Positions 17,560 through 25,786 of a DNA stretch of 64,000 nt are shown here, in pieces; position 1 is the first letter of the stretch; the number at the start of each line of letters is the position of its first letter. The position numbers were made by a program, and so were the translations under genes. A model generated the notes under the pieces. The model was not told the DNA's origin, did no database searches, and was given only the letters and a program-made list of their open reading frames with translations. Source of the DNA: Campylobacteraceae bacterium (GTDB lineage Bacteria; Campylobacterota; Campylobacteria; Campylobacterales; Campylobacteraceae); the NCBI GenBank assembly GCA_900753405.1, contig CAADYZ010000010.1, positions 1 through 64,000 of the forward strand, in the 5' to 3' direction.

Positions 17560-19899
17560 TTGCCATCTTTCATAAAATATCAAATCAGCCGTGCCAATTG
17601 GATAAAAATAGACGATGAAAAAGTCGCTCCAAATGCGTGCTGCTTGCAAGAGAGGCTAAATTTAGAGCTGCTTTTACACACGCCCAAAATCAACTATAAA
17701 AAATTTAAAGAAGAGTTTAACATAAGTCAAAATGAAATAAAGAAAATTCTTGTAGAAGTCGGCGTAGCAGAGCATTTTACGGATTTGTCATTTGCAAAGC
17801 AGTATGAAATCGCAAAGCAACTACATACGCTTGAAAAAGGCAGCGAAATCGCCCCGAAAATCTACTCTTTAATGGCGAGTAATGACGAAAAGGTGAGCGA
17901 TAAAATCAGAGAGGATTTTAAAAAATTCGGTCGCGTTTTGGTTAAGGCAAACAACGAAAAGCATTTTGTGCCAGTTTTGCAAGCATTTTGGGCTGATAAA
18001 AGAAAGTTTGGCGCAAATATACTGAGAGATTTTAACATTTTTGACATTAGCGGAGTTGGGGCGAAAAAAGTAGAAGCCGTATTTGGCGTAAATAGTTTGA
18101 ATTTGGAGGTAAAACTTGAAGAATTTGGGCGTGTTAGCGAGGATATGCAAAGAGAATTTGAGAAAAAATTTAACGATTTAAAGCCTTATTTACTATTTGA
18201 AAGATACCATAATAAAGGCTTTGAAAAGGATATCGAGCTTTTTAAAAGCGTAAAAATAATGCTTGTTTATAGTCTTGAACTCTCTTATTTTTACCAAAAA
18301 CAAAAGAGGTGTAATGTCTTAGACGAGTATGAATTTTTTAAGCAAGATAAATGTATCTACATTAAAATTCCAGCACAAATTGCAAATATCAAATTTGGCG
18401 ACATCAAATTTGCCACAACCCTCTCCGAGGCGGTTTGTGAAATTTTAGAAGTTAGTGAGAGAAATTACAGAGAGTTAATCAAAGCTAACAAAGAGGAGAG
18501 AAAAGAGTGTATAAAAGCTGATAATGATAAAAGCGAAGATGAAATTGAAGAGATTTTGCAAGAGATACGAAAAGAGCTTGACTTTGAAAACAAAAGAGTG
18601 GAGTTTTGGAAAATCATCGCCAAAATGAAGCAGGTGAGTTACGAAAACGAGAAAACAACGCTAGAAATGCTAAAAATTTCAGAAGCGTTAGCGGGCGAGG
18701 TGGATTATGAAAATATCAACGAAAGCCAAAATATCAACCCTTTGAGCGAGATTTTTACCGCGTTAGACATTAGGCTTGCGGATTTTAACAGGCTGTTTGA
18801 CGAGGAAATCGACTTTTCAAGGCATTGGCAAAGAGAGTTTAAACAACTTAAACAAAAGTATGAAAATGGGTATTTGTACTTTCTTTTTGAGAAATTTAAA
18901 GACTCGTCAAGTGTTAGCAAATTTGAAGAATCGCGTTTGTATTACCAAAAATTTGAGATAGAGGGACGGGGGAAGATCAAATTTGATTTAAACGAGATTT
19001 TTGAAAACAAATTTGGTGTAGCGCTTGAAAATTTGGAGCGTTTTAGGACGCAAAGTATTAAAAATGTCATCGAGGCAAATCGCGCAAAATATGACGCAAC
19101 AGAGCTTTTGGAGTTGGAATATAAGTTTGGTAAAGAGCGCGTGGAAAGTTGTCTTTTGTTTGGCGTTTTAGACGAGTTGTTGCCAAAAAAGAAGGCAAAA
19201 AGCACGCCGCAAAGTCAAACCCACACGGCGACTCAAACGCGCCAAAACCACGAATTCAGCCAAGCTAATACGACTCAAAACACAGCCGTCAAAACGCTAA
19301 ATTCTGCAAGGAATTCAACCGCCACAAGAGCGAGTCAAATGTTTGATGAAGATGGTGGTGAGGTGAGTTTTTACGACAATGTGGAGATCAAAAAGCCCGA
19401 AATTTCTATCCCAAAAGCCTCGCAAGAGACAAGAAACAAGCCAAAAGTGACGCATCAAGCAAGTGACGAGTGGCTTAAACAAGAGACAGGCGAGTGCGGA
19501 GAAAAGGCGGTTTTTGACGAGTTAAGCAAAAAGCGTCAAGTAAATTGGCTTTCAGGAAACGCACAAAAATGCGGCTTTGTCACGCAAGGTGACGACTCGC
19601 TTGGGTATGATATGAGTTATGTTGATGAGAGTGGTGTGGAGATTTTTGTTGAGGTCAAAAGCAGTTTAAAAGCGAGGATAGAGTTTTATATGTCAAAAAA
19701 CGAGGTTGATTTTGCGCTAAATAACGCTAGTGTGTATGAAATTTATTTTGTAAATTTTGGCAAAGATGGCATTGAGATTTCGCAGTTGGGGGCGATTTTT
19801 GACTTTAAAGAGAATGAGAGTTTTTTTCAAAACTCAAAATTTACCGCCACCGCCGACACTTACAAAATCACCGCACAAAAGGCGATCGAAGAGGTTTAG
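17560..19899 (+). CDS. Fragment 3: C-terminal part with DUF3883
   Basis: Open frame of about 779 codons, readable further upstream to about 17530 (KISSRHISHKDLPSF). The centre is charged and helical, residues about 545-620 are a Ser/Thr/Gln-rich linker, and the last 130 residues form DUF3883 with E-CGEKAVFD, a GYD Asp and EVKSS, the usual PD-(D/E)XK-like catalytic layout. The TTG start is not supported by a ribosome site. Confidence 0.55.
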   Translation: MPSFIKYQISRANWIKIDDEKVAPNACCLQERLNLELLLHTPKINYKKFKEEFNISQNEIKKILVEVGVAEHFTDLSFAKQYEIAKQLHTLEKGSEIAPKIYSLMASNDEKVSDKIREDFKKFGRVLVKANNEKHFVPVLQAFWADKRKFGANILRDFNIFDISGVGAKKVEAVFGVNSLNLEVKLEEFGRVSEDMQREFEKKFNDLKPYLLFERYHNKGFEKDIELFKSVKIMLVYSLELSYFYQKQKRCNVLDEYEFFKQDKCIYIKIPAQIANIKFGDIKFATTLSEAVCEILEVSERNYRELIKANKEERKECIKADNDKSEDEIEEILQEIRKELDFENKRVEFWKIIAKMKQVSYENEKTTLEMLKISEALAGEVDYENINESQNINPLSEIFTALDIRLADFNRLFDEEIDFSRHWQREFKQLKQKYENGYLYFLFEKFKDSSSVSKFEESRLYYQKFEIEGRGKIKFDLNEIFENKFGVALENLERFRTQSIKNVIEANRAKYDATELLELEYKFGKERVESCLLFGVLDELLPKKKAKSTPQSQTHTATQTRQNHEFSQANTTQNTAVKTLNSARNSTATRASQMFDEDGGEVSFYDNVEIKKPEISIPKASQETRNKPKVTHQASDEWLKQETGECGEKAVFDELSKKRQVNWLSGNAQKCGFVTQGDDSLGYDMSYVDESGVEIFVEVKSSLKARIEFYMSKNEVDFALNNASVYEIYFVNFGKDGIEISQLGAIFDFKENESFFQNSKFTATADTYKITAQKAIEEV

Positions 19900-19920
19900 C
19901 CCTTTTGCGGCGTTTGCGGT

Positions 19921-19979
19921 TTGCTCTCAAATTTGGTTTTGCAAATTTGCGATTTTGTCAAAACCGAATTTAAGAGCAA
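19921..19979 (+). terminator. Long repeat-pair hairpin after the ATPase pseudogene
   Basis: TTGCTCT plus a repeat copy on the left, and an opposed copy plus AGAGCAA on the right, give a stem of about 21 bp with one mismatch and one G-T pair. The stem extends the repeat pair by matched flanks, suggesting a functioning terminator at the edge of the accessory gene. A further composite copy follows at 19992-20012. Confidence 0.6.
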
Positions 19980-20150
19980 CCTCAAACCTGCAAAATCAAA
20001 TTTGGTTTTGACAAACTCGCAAAACTCTAAACCACAGAACGCTACGCAAACCACCACGCAAAACCACCTAAATTTAAATTCATAGCCGCCACGCAAAACC
20101 CAAACTGCGAAACTCGCCGTCACTTGTCGCTTTTTGCGCGGTGTTTTGAA

Positions 20151-20180
20151 TTTAGGCGTTTGGCTTTAAGCAAGCTTTCT
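20151..20180 (+). repeat. Left copy of imperfect direct repeat flanking the DUF3800 island
   Basis: Reads TTTAGGCGTTTGGCTTTAAG then CAAGCTTTCT. The right copy (21765-21800) has the same order with a seven-base insertion and a few substitutions. The base composition between the copies differs from that outside. Confidence 0.55.
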
Positions 20181-20346
20181 TACAAATAAACCGATAATGC
20201 AAAAATCCACAAGGCGTATTTGTAGCCACCTGTGCTTGTATAAAAATATTGATTAAGAATGTGAATTGAAAATTTTACTCAAAAAATATACAAATATTTT
20301 AATTTAAACTTAATGTTATGTTTTTAGTATATAATTTGTTGCTCAA

Positions 20347-20406
20347 CTACCGATGGTAGAAAGAGGTGGCTAGCATTTGCTTCGTGGAGATGCCGCAATT
20401 CTCCAC
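20347..20406. ncRNA. Candidate structured element with two perfect hairpins
   Basis: CTACC-GAT-GGTAG (20347-20359) is a perfect 5-bp hairpin. GTGGAG (20384-20389) and CTCCAC (20401-20406) form a perfect 6-bp hairpin; GGTGG at 20365-20369 could pair instead with CCACC at 20403-20407. It lies downstream of the putative RNase gene (minus strand) in very AT-rich DNA, where such GC-bearing stems stand out. It could be a terminator, a small RNA or an RNA antitoxin; none is proven. Confidence 0.3.
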
Positions 20407-20458
20407 CATACATTACAATCAAAACCATTCGCAACTCCTTAATTTTAAATCTACTTGA

Positions 20459-20935
20459 TTAACATAATCTGTGTATTTTTTCTCGAAAGATTGTCTTTTT
20501 TTTATCATTATCTATATAAAAACTTATAACAATAAAGGCAGTATCGTTTTTTGTGGTGATTTTTTCTAAAATTACGACAAAATCGTGCTGATATAGCCAC
20601 AAATAAAGCCTTATTCTCCCATCACTCTCATAAAAATAAAACATCTTAATATGTGGCTTGTTATAATCGTTTATGATATGCCTTATCCATTGTATTCTTT
20701 TGGCTCTTTCTTCGTCAAAATACCTTGAATTTTTATTTTTTCTACTGATGATATGCCAACAAATTTCCTCTATTTGCAAATTCTCTACGCGTAATTTATG
20801 GCGAGTTTTTGGGTCTATTAAGATTTTATTCAAAAGACATTGAGATTGTATAAAGTCTTGGTAAAAAATTTGATAAGCAATGGCTATTTTATCAGCTTCA
20901 CAACTGCATTGCGCAAAATCTAAGCAAGGATACAT
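20459..20935 (-). CDS. Putative RNase-like (BECR-fold?) small protein, partner of DUF3800
   Basis: A 158-residue protein starting 3 nt after the DUF3800 stop with AAGGGA upstream, so clearly its operon mate. The C-terminal half has the order ERAKRIQWIRHII, KMFYF...DGRIRLYLWLYQHDFVVILEK, AFIVISFYID and KKTIFREKI. A conserved Arg-rich helix followed by a four-strand sheet of this kind is seen in phage-type barnase/EndoU/ColE5/RelE (BECR) nucleases, which I recognise only by pattern. If so it is an RNase toxin or effector. N-terminal half (Cys-rich start, helical) is unassigned. GC content is far lower than that of the core genes. Confidence 0.45.
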   Translation of the reverse strand: MYPCLDFAQCSCEADKIAIAYQIFYQDFIQSQCLLNKILIDPKTRHKLRVENLQIEEICWHIISRKNKNSRYFDEERAKRIQWIRHIINDYNKPHIKMFYFYESDGRIRLYLWLYQHDFVVILEKITTKNDTAFIVISFYIDNDKKKTIFREKIHRLC

Positions 20936-20938
20936 TTG

Positions 20939-21669
20939 CTATTTCCCTTTGCCTAATTCAATTTTAAAGATATTAAATTTACTTTCCCAAGGCGGTGTGC
21001 TTACTTTAAGGCTTTTGTTGTGTAATTTTAATTCAAGGATATTAACTATATAGTTTTTGATTTTGCTTTTATGCTCTAAATCTTCCCTTGCTTTGTAGGC
21101 AATAGCTCCTATGAACAAATCAGTGAGTTGAATAATGTTTGATTCGTGAGACCGAGCCGTAAAAACCCCTACGCTTAAATTATCTTTATATTTGCTTTGT
21201 AAAACTTCTTTGAGTTGCGTCATTCTTATGCCACACCTTGAATCCTTGTAATCTAAATAAATTTTTATATCTATTTTCTCGCCTACATTAACCTCTGTTT
21301 CAAATAAATTTCTAAAAACATAATAAAACATTTTATAGTAAAATAAATCTGCATTTCCATCGTTGTAGATATCATGTTTTAAATCTTTTTTATTTGGTAT
21401 TAAGACTGCTTGAAATTTTAAATGCTTATCATTGAAAAAAAATCTAATAATTCATCATAAAATGGTTTTTGGGAAAGATTTAGCTTAGTCCATTTTAGCT
21501 CTTTATGGTAATTGTGTTTATGTTTTAAGTATTTTATATGTTTGTTTATTTGCTCTACCTGTTCTTCCTCAACACGGATTGCTCCTAAAACCATAACATT
21601 AGATTTCAATGTTGGATTATCTTTGAAATTTAGGTGATTGCTTTCATCGCAAAAAATTTTATATTTCAT
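20939..21669 (-). pseudogene. DUF3800 domain protein with a one-base frameshift in a T8 run
   Basis: The protein begins MKYKIFCDESNHL (ATG at 21669 behind GGAG; the TTG at 21681 overlaps that site). DUF3800 proteins have an RNase H-like fold with early Asp/Glu in a DES motif, seen here. The frame ends at about 21418. If the run of eight T on the coding strand (A8 at 21435-21442 on the plus strand) had nine, the frame would read on as LLDFFFNDKHLKFQAVLIPNK and join the downstream frame, which ends HESNIIQLTDLFIGAIAYK..., the DUF3800 C-terminal Asp motif. So one gene of about 243 codons, broken by one base, a sequencing slip, or a slippage-controlled gene. Confidence 0.7.
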
Positions 21670-21764
21670 CACATTCTCCAAATTTTTGATTTATTGATTA
21701 TATCATTATGTTTTGAAAAGCTAATTAATCGACTTTGTATTTACTGTGTTTTGCAAGGCGTAAT

Positions 21765-21800
21765 TTTAGGCATTTGACTTTACTTTAAAGCAAGCTCTCT
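21765..21800 (+). repeat. Right copy of imperfect direct repeat flanking the DUF3800 island
   Basis: TTTAGGCATTTGACTTT, then ACTTTAA and AAGCAAGCT-type sequence matching the left copy at 20151-20180. GTGTTTTG precedes both copies. The arrangement fits insertion of the 1.6-kb AT-rich module with duplication of flanking DNA. Confidence 0.5.
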
Positions 21801-21882
21801 TCGTGTTTTACAAATTTCACTCACGGAGGTTACTTTGTGCGCCAAAACAAGGCTGGTTGAGTGGCAAAATTTGCAGACTTTT

Positions 21883-21938
21883 GCCAAATTCGGTTTTTGC
21901 AAATTTGCGAGTTTGTCAAAATCAAATTTGGTTTTGAC
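21883..21938 (-). terminator. Repeat copies after the ABC-F gene
   Basis: CCAAATTCGGTTTTT (from 21884) and a 24-bp near-palindromic composite copy (21915-21938) lie just beyond the stop of the ABC-F gene (minus strand). The composite copy can fold on itself. Probably terminates the ABC-F transcript. Confidence 0.4.
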
Positions 21939-21941
21939 AAG

Positions 21942-23879
21942 TTAGCCGTTTGACTCTTCTACAAGCTCTAAAACGAAAAAATACTCGTTTTCAAGCTCTT
22001 CAAGCTCGGCGCGTTTTTCTTCAAGCTCCTCGTAAAGCACTTGGATGCCGACTTGTTTGTAAATTTCTGGGTTACTAAGTGCGTGGTTAAGCTCCTTTAA
22101 CCGCGCTTCGCAACGCTCGATGAGCGCTGGGTGGTGCTCTAAAATTTGCTTTTGTTTGTAGGTGAGTTTTGGTGGAGTTTTTGGCTTGGCGGCGACTTCA
22201 ACTTTTGGCTCGCCAAATTCGATTTGCGCAGCATTTACCTCGTTCATCTCCTCTTCAAAGTCGAGGTATTCGCTGTATTGAGCGTAGATCTGCTCGATCT
22301 TGCCGTTTTCAAACGCCCAAAGTTTATTGGTGATCTTATCGACAAAATAGCGGTCGTGGCTGACGATTAAAATCGCCCCTTCAAAGCTAAGAAGATATTC
22401 TTCTAAGATGTTGATCGTTGCGATGTCAAGGTCGTTTGTCGGCTCGTCTAAAATGAGGCAGTCGTATTCTTTTGTGAAAAGCAGTGCGAGGGCGAGGCGG
22501 TTTTTCTCGCCGCCTGAGAGAGTTGAGATCGGCTGAGTCAAAAACTCCTTTGGAAACAAGAAATTTTTTAAATAACCATAAACATGATAACTCCGCCCGC
22601 GGACTAAGATATGGTCGCCGCCGTTTGGGCAAAAAAGCTCGATGATGCTTTTGTTTTCGTCAATGACGCTTCTTGTTTGATCAAAGTAGCCGATCCTAAC
22701 TTCGCCTGTTTTGATGATCCCTTCGCTTGGGACGAGTTCGCCCAAAAAGAGCTTTAAGAGCGTGCTTTTTCCGCTGCCGTTTTTGCCAACAATACCGATC
22801 CTCTCGCCCTGCAAAACGCGCGCGTTAAACTCGCTAAACAGCCGCTTTTGCCCCAAAACAATCCCCAAATCCTTACACTCAAAAAGCATTTTGCGGCGGT
22901 TTTGATTCGTCCCGCCTGTTTGAAAACTCTTTGTTGCCCTTTCAAGTTCTAGTTTGACTTTGCGGATGACGCTCGGGTTTTTCTTCGCCTCTTCTCTCAT
23001 CGCCATAATCCGCGCTTTTCGCCCCTCGTTTCGCTTCACACGCGCCTTCACGCCACGCCTTAGCCACTCCTCTTCGCTTTTTAGCCACTTAATAAGCGTC
23101 TCGTGCGACTTTGCCATAGACGCTAAAATTTGCTCCTTTTGCGTGAGGTAGTTTGCGTAACCGCCTTCAAAACTCCTCAGCCCGCCGTTGTCGATCTCAA
23201 TCGTCCGCGTGGCGATCCGATCAATGAAATAGCGGTCGTGGCTTATAAAGACGATCGTTTGGTTGTTTGAGAGCAAAAACTCCTCTAAAAACCGAACCAT
23301 ATAAACATCAAGGTGGTTTGTCGGCTCGTCAAGCAGCAAAACATCAGGCTTTTTGAGGATTAACGCGCCGAGTGCGACACGCCGAATTTCGCCGCCTGAG
23401 AGCATTCCGATCGGCTTGTCTTGCAGCTCTCTTAGCCCAAAGCTGTCTAAAATCCGCTCGGTTTTGTTCGCTAAATTCCAGCCGTCTTTTGAGTCGATGA
23501 ATTTCAAAAGCTCGTTTTGCGTGTGGATCAAATTTGCGTCTTCGGGGTTTAAGGCGAGTTTGTTAAGCGTCTCTTCGTAGTCCAAAATGGCTTGGCTGAT
23601 GTGTTTGAGTTCGTTTTTTAGCGTTTGATGCACGCTTAAAGTCGGCTCAAAAGCTGGACTTTGCGCGAGCATCTCCACACTAAGCGCGCCTTGTCTTACT
23701 ACGCGTCCGCCGTCAGGGGCGAGCTTGCCGCAGATGATCTTCATCAGCGTAGATTTGCCGTCACCATTTCGCCCGATAAGCCCGATGCGTTCGTTTTTCG
23801 CAACGCTCAAACAGGCGTTTTCTAGGATGATTTTATCGCCGAATTTTTTGCTTATGTCAAGCAGTTCAATTAACGCCAT
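21942..23879 (-). CDS. ABC-F family ATPase (Uup/YheS-like ribosome-associated)
   Basis: A 645-residue cytoplasmic protein with two ATP-binding cassettes and no membrane domain. Walker A GRNGDGKSTL (about residues 36-45) and GKNGSGKSTL; signatures LSGGEIRRVALG and LSGGEKNRLALA; Walker B LLLDEPTNHLD and LILDEPTNDLD. The Arg/Lys-rich linker (WLRRGVKARVKRNEGRKARI) is the P-site tRNA interaction motif of ABC-F factors. A C-terminal coiled coil (KQKQILEHHPALIERCEARL...) is as in Uup. Acts on stalled ribosomes in relatives; resistance function is not implied. Convergent edge towards the DUF3800 island. Confidence 0.9.
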   Translation of the reverse strand: MALIELLDISKKFGDKIILENACLSVAKNERIGLIGRNGDGKSTLMKIICGKLAPDGGRVVRQGALSVEMLAQSPAFEPTLSVHQTLKNELKHISQAILDYEETLNKLALNPEDANLIHTQNELLKFIDSKDGWNLANKTERILDSFGLRELQDKPIGMLSGGEIRRVALGALILKKPDVLLLDEPTNHLDVYMVRFLEEFLLSNNQTIVFISHDRYFIDRIATRTIEIDNGGLRSFEGGYANYLTQKEQILASMAKSHETLIKWLKSEEEWLRRGVKARVKRNEGRKARIMAMREEAKKNPSVIRKVKLELERATKSFQTGGTNQNRRKMLFECKDLGIVLGQKRLFSEFNARVLQGERIGIVGKNGSGKSTLLKLFLGELVPSEGIIKTGEVRIGYFDQTRSVIDENKSIIELFCPNGGDHILVRGRSYHVYGYLKNFLFPKEFLTQPISTLSGGEKNRLALALLFTKEYDCLILDEPTNDLDIATINILEEYLLSFEGAILIVSHDRYFVDKITNKLWAFENGKIEQIYAQYSEYLDFEEEMNEVNAAQIEFGEPKVEVAAKPKTPPKLTYKQKQILEHHPALIERCEARLKELNHALSNPEIYKQVGIQVLYEELEEKRAELEELENEYFFVLELVEESNG

Positions 23880-23950
23880 TTAACCCTCAAATTTTTTGTA
23901 AAAATCGCCATTTTATCCAAAATTGTTTATTTTAACATTAAATTTATAAG

Positions 23951-24442
23951 CTAAATAATCTCCTCCACATTTTTGCGGAAATCAAATTTGGCTAAATTTT
24001 GGCGGATCGCCTCGTAAGTCACGATCCCAACGCTTGTAGCGAGGTTCAAACTCCGCCCCGCGTCTGTCATCGGAATGCTCACGCAACCCTCGCGCCTTAG
24101 CCGCATCAACTCCAACGGCAAACCGCTAGTTTCACTGCCAAAAAAGAGAAAGTCGCCCGCTTGAAATTCCGCCTTGTAGAGCGTTTTGTTGCTTTTTGTC
24201 GTGGCGAAGAAAAAACGCTCTTTAAACTGCAAATTTTGCGTCAAAAACTCCTCTAAATTCGCGTAAATCCTCGGCGAAAGCTTCTGCCAATAGTCAAGCC
24301 CAGCCCGCCTTAAATGCTTATCGTCCATCTCAAAGCCAAACGGAGCGACAAGGTGCAACTCGCAGCCTGAATTCACACACATTCTGCCGATGCTGCCGGT
24401 GTTTGTGTGGATTTGCGGATTAACTAAAACTATGTTAAACAT
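23951..24442 (-). CDS. trmL: tRNA (cytidine/uridine-2'-O-)-methyltransferase TrmL
   Basis: A 163-residue SPOUT methyltransferase that 2'-O-methylates the wobble base 34 of tRNA-Leu isoacceptors. It begins MFNIVLVNPQIHTNTGSIGRMC, with the N-terminal Asn-Thr-Gly substrate motif, and has the trefoil-knot block FGSETSGLP near residue 99 and SLNLATSVGIVTYEA at the C-terminus. Length is that of the family. It lies 71 nt upstream of the ABC-F gene on the same strand; both concern translation. Confidence 0.93.
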   Translation of the reverse strand: MFNIVLVNPQIHTNTGSIGRMCVNSGCELHLVAPFGFEMDDKHLRRAGLDYWQKLSPRIYANLEEFLTQNLQFKERFFFATTKSNKTLYKAEFQAGDFLFFGSETSGLPLELMRLRREGCVSIPMTDAGRSLNLATSVGIVTYEAIRQNLAKFDFRKNVEEII

Positions 24443-24580
24443 TTTCCAACCTTTTAAAAAACAGGCTAATTTAGCATATTTTCATTAAAATTTGCAAAAA
24501 CCAAATTTGATTTTACATTTTTTTAAGAATGTTTTAGCTAAACTCTGCGATTTTAATGACATTTCTTAAAAGGGTAGAAA

Positions 24581-24781
24581 ATGAAAAAGGACATCCATCC
24601 AAAAACCACTGAGTGCAAAGTGACTTGCGCTTGCGGAAACAGCTTCACAACTCGCTCAAACCGCGCAGAGATCCGCGTTGATATATGCAACGCTTGCCAC
24701 CCGTTCTTCACAGGTAGCGAGAAGATCGTGGATGCGACTGGGCGTGTGGATAAATTCAAGAAAAAATACGGCTTGAACTAA
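24581..24781 (+). CDS. rpmE: 50S ribosomal protein L31 (zinc-binding type)
   Basis: A 66-residue L31 beginning MKKDIHPKT. The Zn-type cysteines are present as CACGNSF and CNACHPFF, so this is the C+ form that depends on zinc. The ATG follows AAAAGGG with good spacing. rsmI starts 4 nt after its stop. Both act on the ribosome, and the pair is a common campylobacter arrangement. Confidence 0.96.
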   Translation: MKKDIHPKTTECKVTCACGNSFTTRSNRAEIRVDICNACHPFFTGSEKIVDATGRVDKFKKKYGLN

Positions 24782-24785
24782 GTTT

Positions 24786-25607
24786 ATGTTGCGTTTTTTG
24801 CCAACTCCGATTGGCAATCTTGACGACATTTCACACCGTGTTTTGCAGGCTTTAACAGCCTGCGAAGTCCTCATCTGCGAAGACACGCGCGTTAGCAAAT
24901 CTTTAATCTCGCTTCTAAACCAAAAATTACAACTCAACATCGCCCCGCAACATTTTTTCACACTCAATTCGCATAACCAAGCGCAATTTTTCAACGCCTT
25001 CAAGCCCGAGTTTTTTGAGAAAAATTGCGTTTATCTAAGTGACGCGGGAATGCCTTGTGTTAGCGACCCGGGCGTTGAGTTGGTGAAATTTGCGCAGCAA
25101 AATGGCGTGGCTTACGAAGTTTTCAGCGGCTCAAACGCGCTCTTGCTCGCCGTAGCAGCAAGCGGTTTAATCGAAAAAGAGTTCTCGTTTTTGGGCTTTT
25201 TGCACGAGAAAAATCCCGCCAGACAACTAGACATATCAAAAGCGATCAACTCGCCATTTCCTTGCGTCATTTACGAGTCTCCCCGCCGCGTTTTAACCCT
25301 TGTCGAGGAGATTTTTGCCGCCTTAGACGGCGAGCGGCGGCGGATTTTTTTGATCAAAGAGGCGACAAAACTTCACGAGAGCAAGTTTTTTGGCGAAGTG
25401 GGCGAGGTTTTGCAAACGCTTCGCAACGCCAATCTCAGCGGTGAATGGGCGGTCGTTTTAGACAAAAGCAGTAGTCAAATCGAAACTTCAACTCTTATTC
25501 CGCAAGACATTTTAGAGCTGCAAATCCCACCAAAACTCAAAGCCAAACTACTTTCAAAACTCACTGGCAAAAACACAAAAGAGATCTACTCGGCGTTAAT
25601 TTGCTAA
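24786..25607 (+). CDS. rsmI: 16S rRNA (cytidine1402-2'-O)-methyltransferase
   Basis: A 273-residue member of the tetrapyrrole-methylase-like superfamily that methylates C1402 in the ribosomal P site. Motifs are FLPTPIGNLDDISHR at the start, CEDTRVSKSLIS near residue 36 and SDAGMPCVSDPG near residue 86. Length is typical. It overlaps almost with rpmE (4-nt gap) and is presumably translated from the same message. A repeat copy (25605-25626) begins on its stop codon and can fold as a palindrome to end transcription. Confidence 0.95.
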   Translation: MLRFLPTPIGNLDDISHRVLQALTACEVLICEDTRVSKSLISLLNQKLQLNIAPQHFFTLNSHNQAQFFNAFKPEFFEKNCVYLSDAGMPCVSDPGVELVKFAQQNGVAYEVFSGSNALLLAVAASGLIEKEFSFLGFLHEKNPARQLDISKAINSPFPCVIYESPRRVLTLVEEIFAALDGERRRIFLIKEATKLHESKFFGEVGEVLQTLRNANLSGEWAVVLDKSSSQIETSTLIPQDILELQIPPKLKAKLLSKLTGKNTKEIYSALIC

Positions 25608-25741
25608 AATCAAATTTGATTTTGACATTTTTTTGAGGTTGGTTTAATTTTAATGTGCTAAAATCTCGCTTGTTAAAACGGCGTGTTTGTGGGCGTTTGC
25701 GAGCGTTTTGAAAAAAATTTTTAGAAATTTCGCAAAAACCC

Positions 25742-25770
25742 TTGACAAATTATTTTTTTTTAGCTACACT
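25742..25770 (+). promoter_or_regulatory. Sigma-70 promoter of the tRNA-tuf cluster
   Basis: TTGACA (25742-25747), a 17-bp T-rich spacer and TACACT (25765-25770), 16 nt before the first tRNA base. A perfect -35 box is unusual for Campylobacter and fits a strong stable-RNA promoter. Confidence 0.65.
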
Positions 25771-25786
25771 TCCGTTTCATTTTTTT

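Larger units (their letters stand above)
15250..19899 (+). pseudogene. Large sacsin-like GHKL ATPase with C-terminal DUF3883 nuclease-like domain, two frameshifts
   Basis: One 1,550-codon gene split in three frames. Segment one (15250 to about 15600) holds the GHKL/HSP90-like ATP site: ELLQNAEDV (N box), ISNTGAPFDF and IGQKGLGFHSV. Segment two (15600-17528) continues after one missing G: TGG-CGG should be TGG-GCG-GAG to give VLAW-AEKV. Segment three (from about 17530) resumes the first frame if one A of the A8 run at 17523-17530 is dropped. It ends in a DUF3883 domain (GECGEKAVFDELSKK... VEVKSS), a PD-(D/E)XK-like nuclease fold found in anti-phage and restriction loci. The two shifts cancel out. 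Either it is decayed, or the shifts are assembly errors or slippage sites. Known relatives combine an HSP90-type ATPase with DUF3883; a defence role is inference. Confidence 0.75.
19980..20458. other. Gene-poor gap with left direct repeat and a structured element
   Basis: No credible gene. It holds one repeat copy (19992-20012), the left arm of an imperfect direct repeat (20151-20180), a very AT-rich stretch (20230-20340) and the hairpin-rich element at 20347-20406. Base composition falls sharply after about 20180 compared with the neighbouring core genes. Confidence 0.6.

Noticed and set aside
18385..18990. Repeat copies within the ATPase pseudogene
   Set aside because: Only the 9-mer core is met by chance a few times (for example near 18390 and 18977); no copy has the GTTTTGAC arm, so they were not counted as full-length.
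20347..20406. Insertion-sequence end or integron attC site
   Set aside because: Has hairpins but no transposase or integrase within reach and no matching inverted terminal repeats at the island edges.
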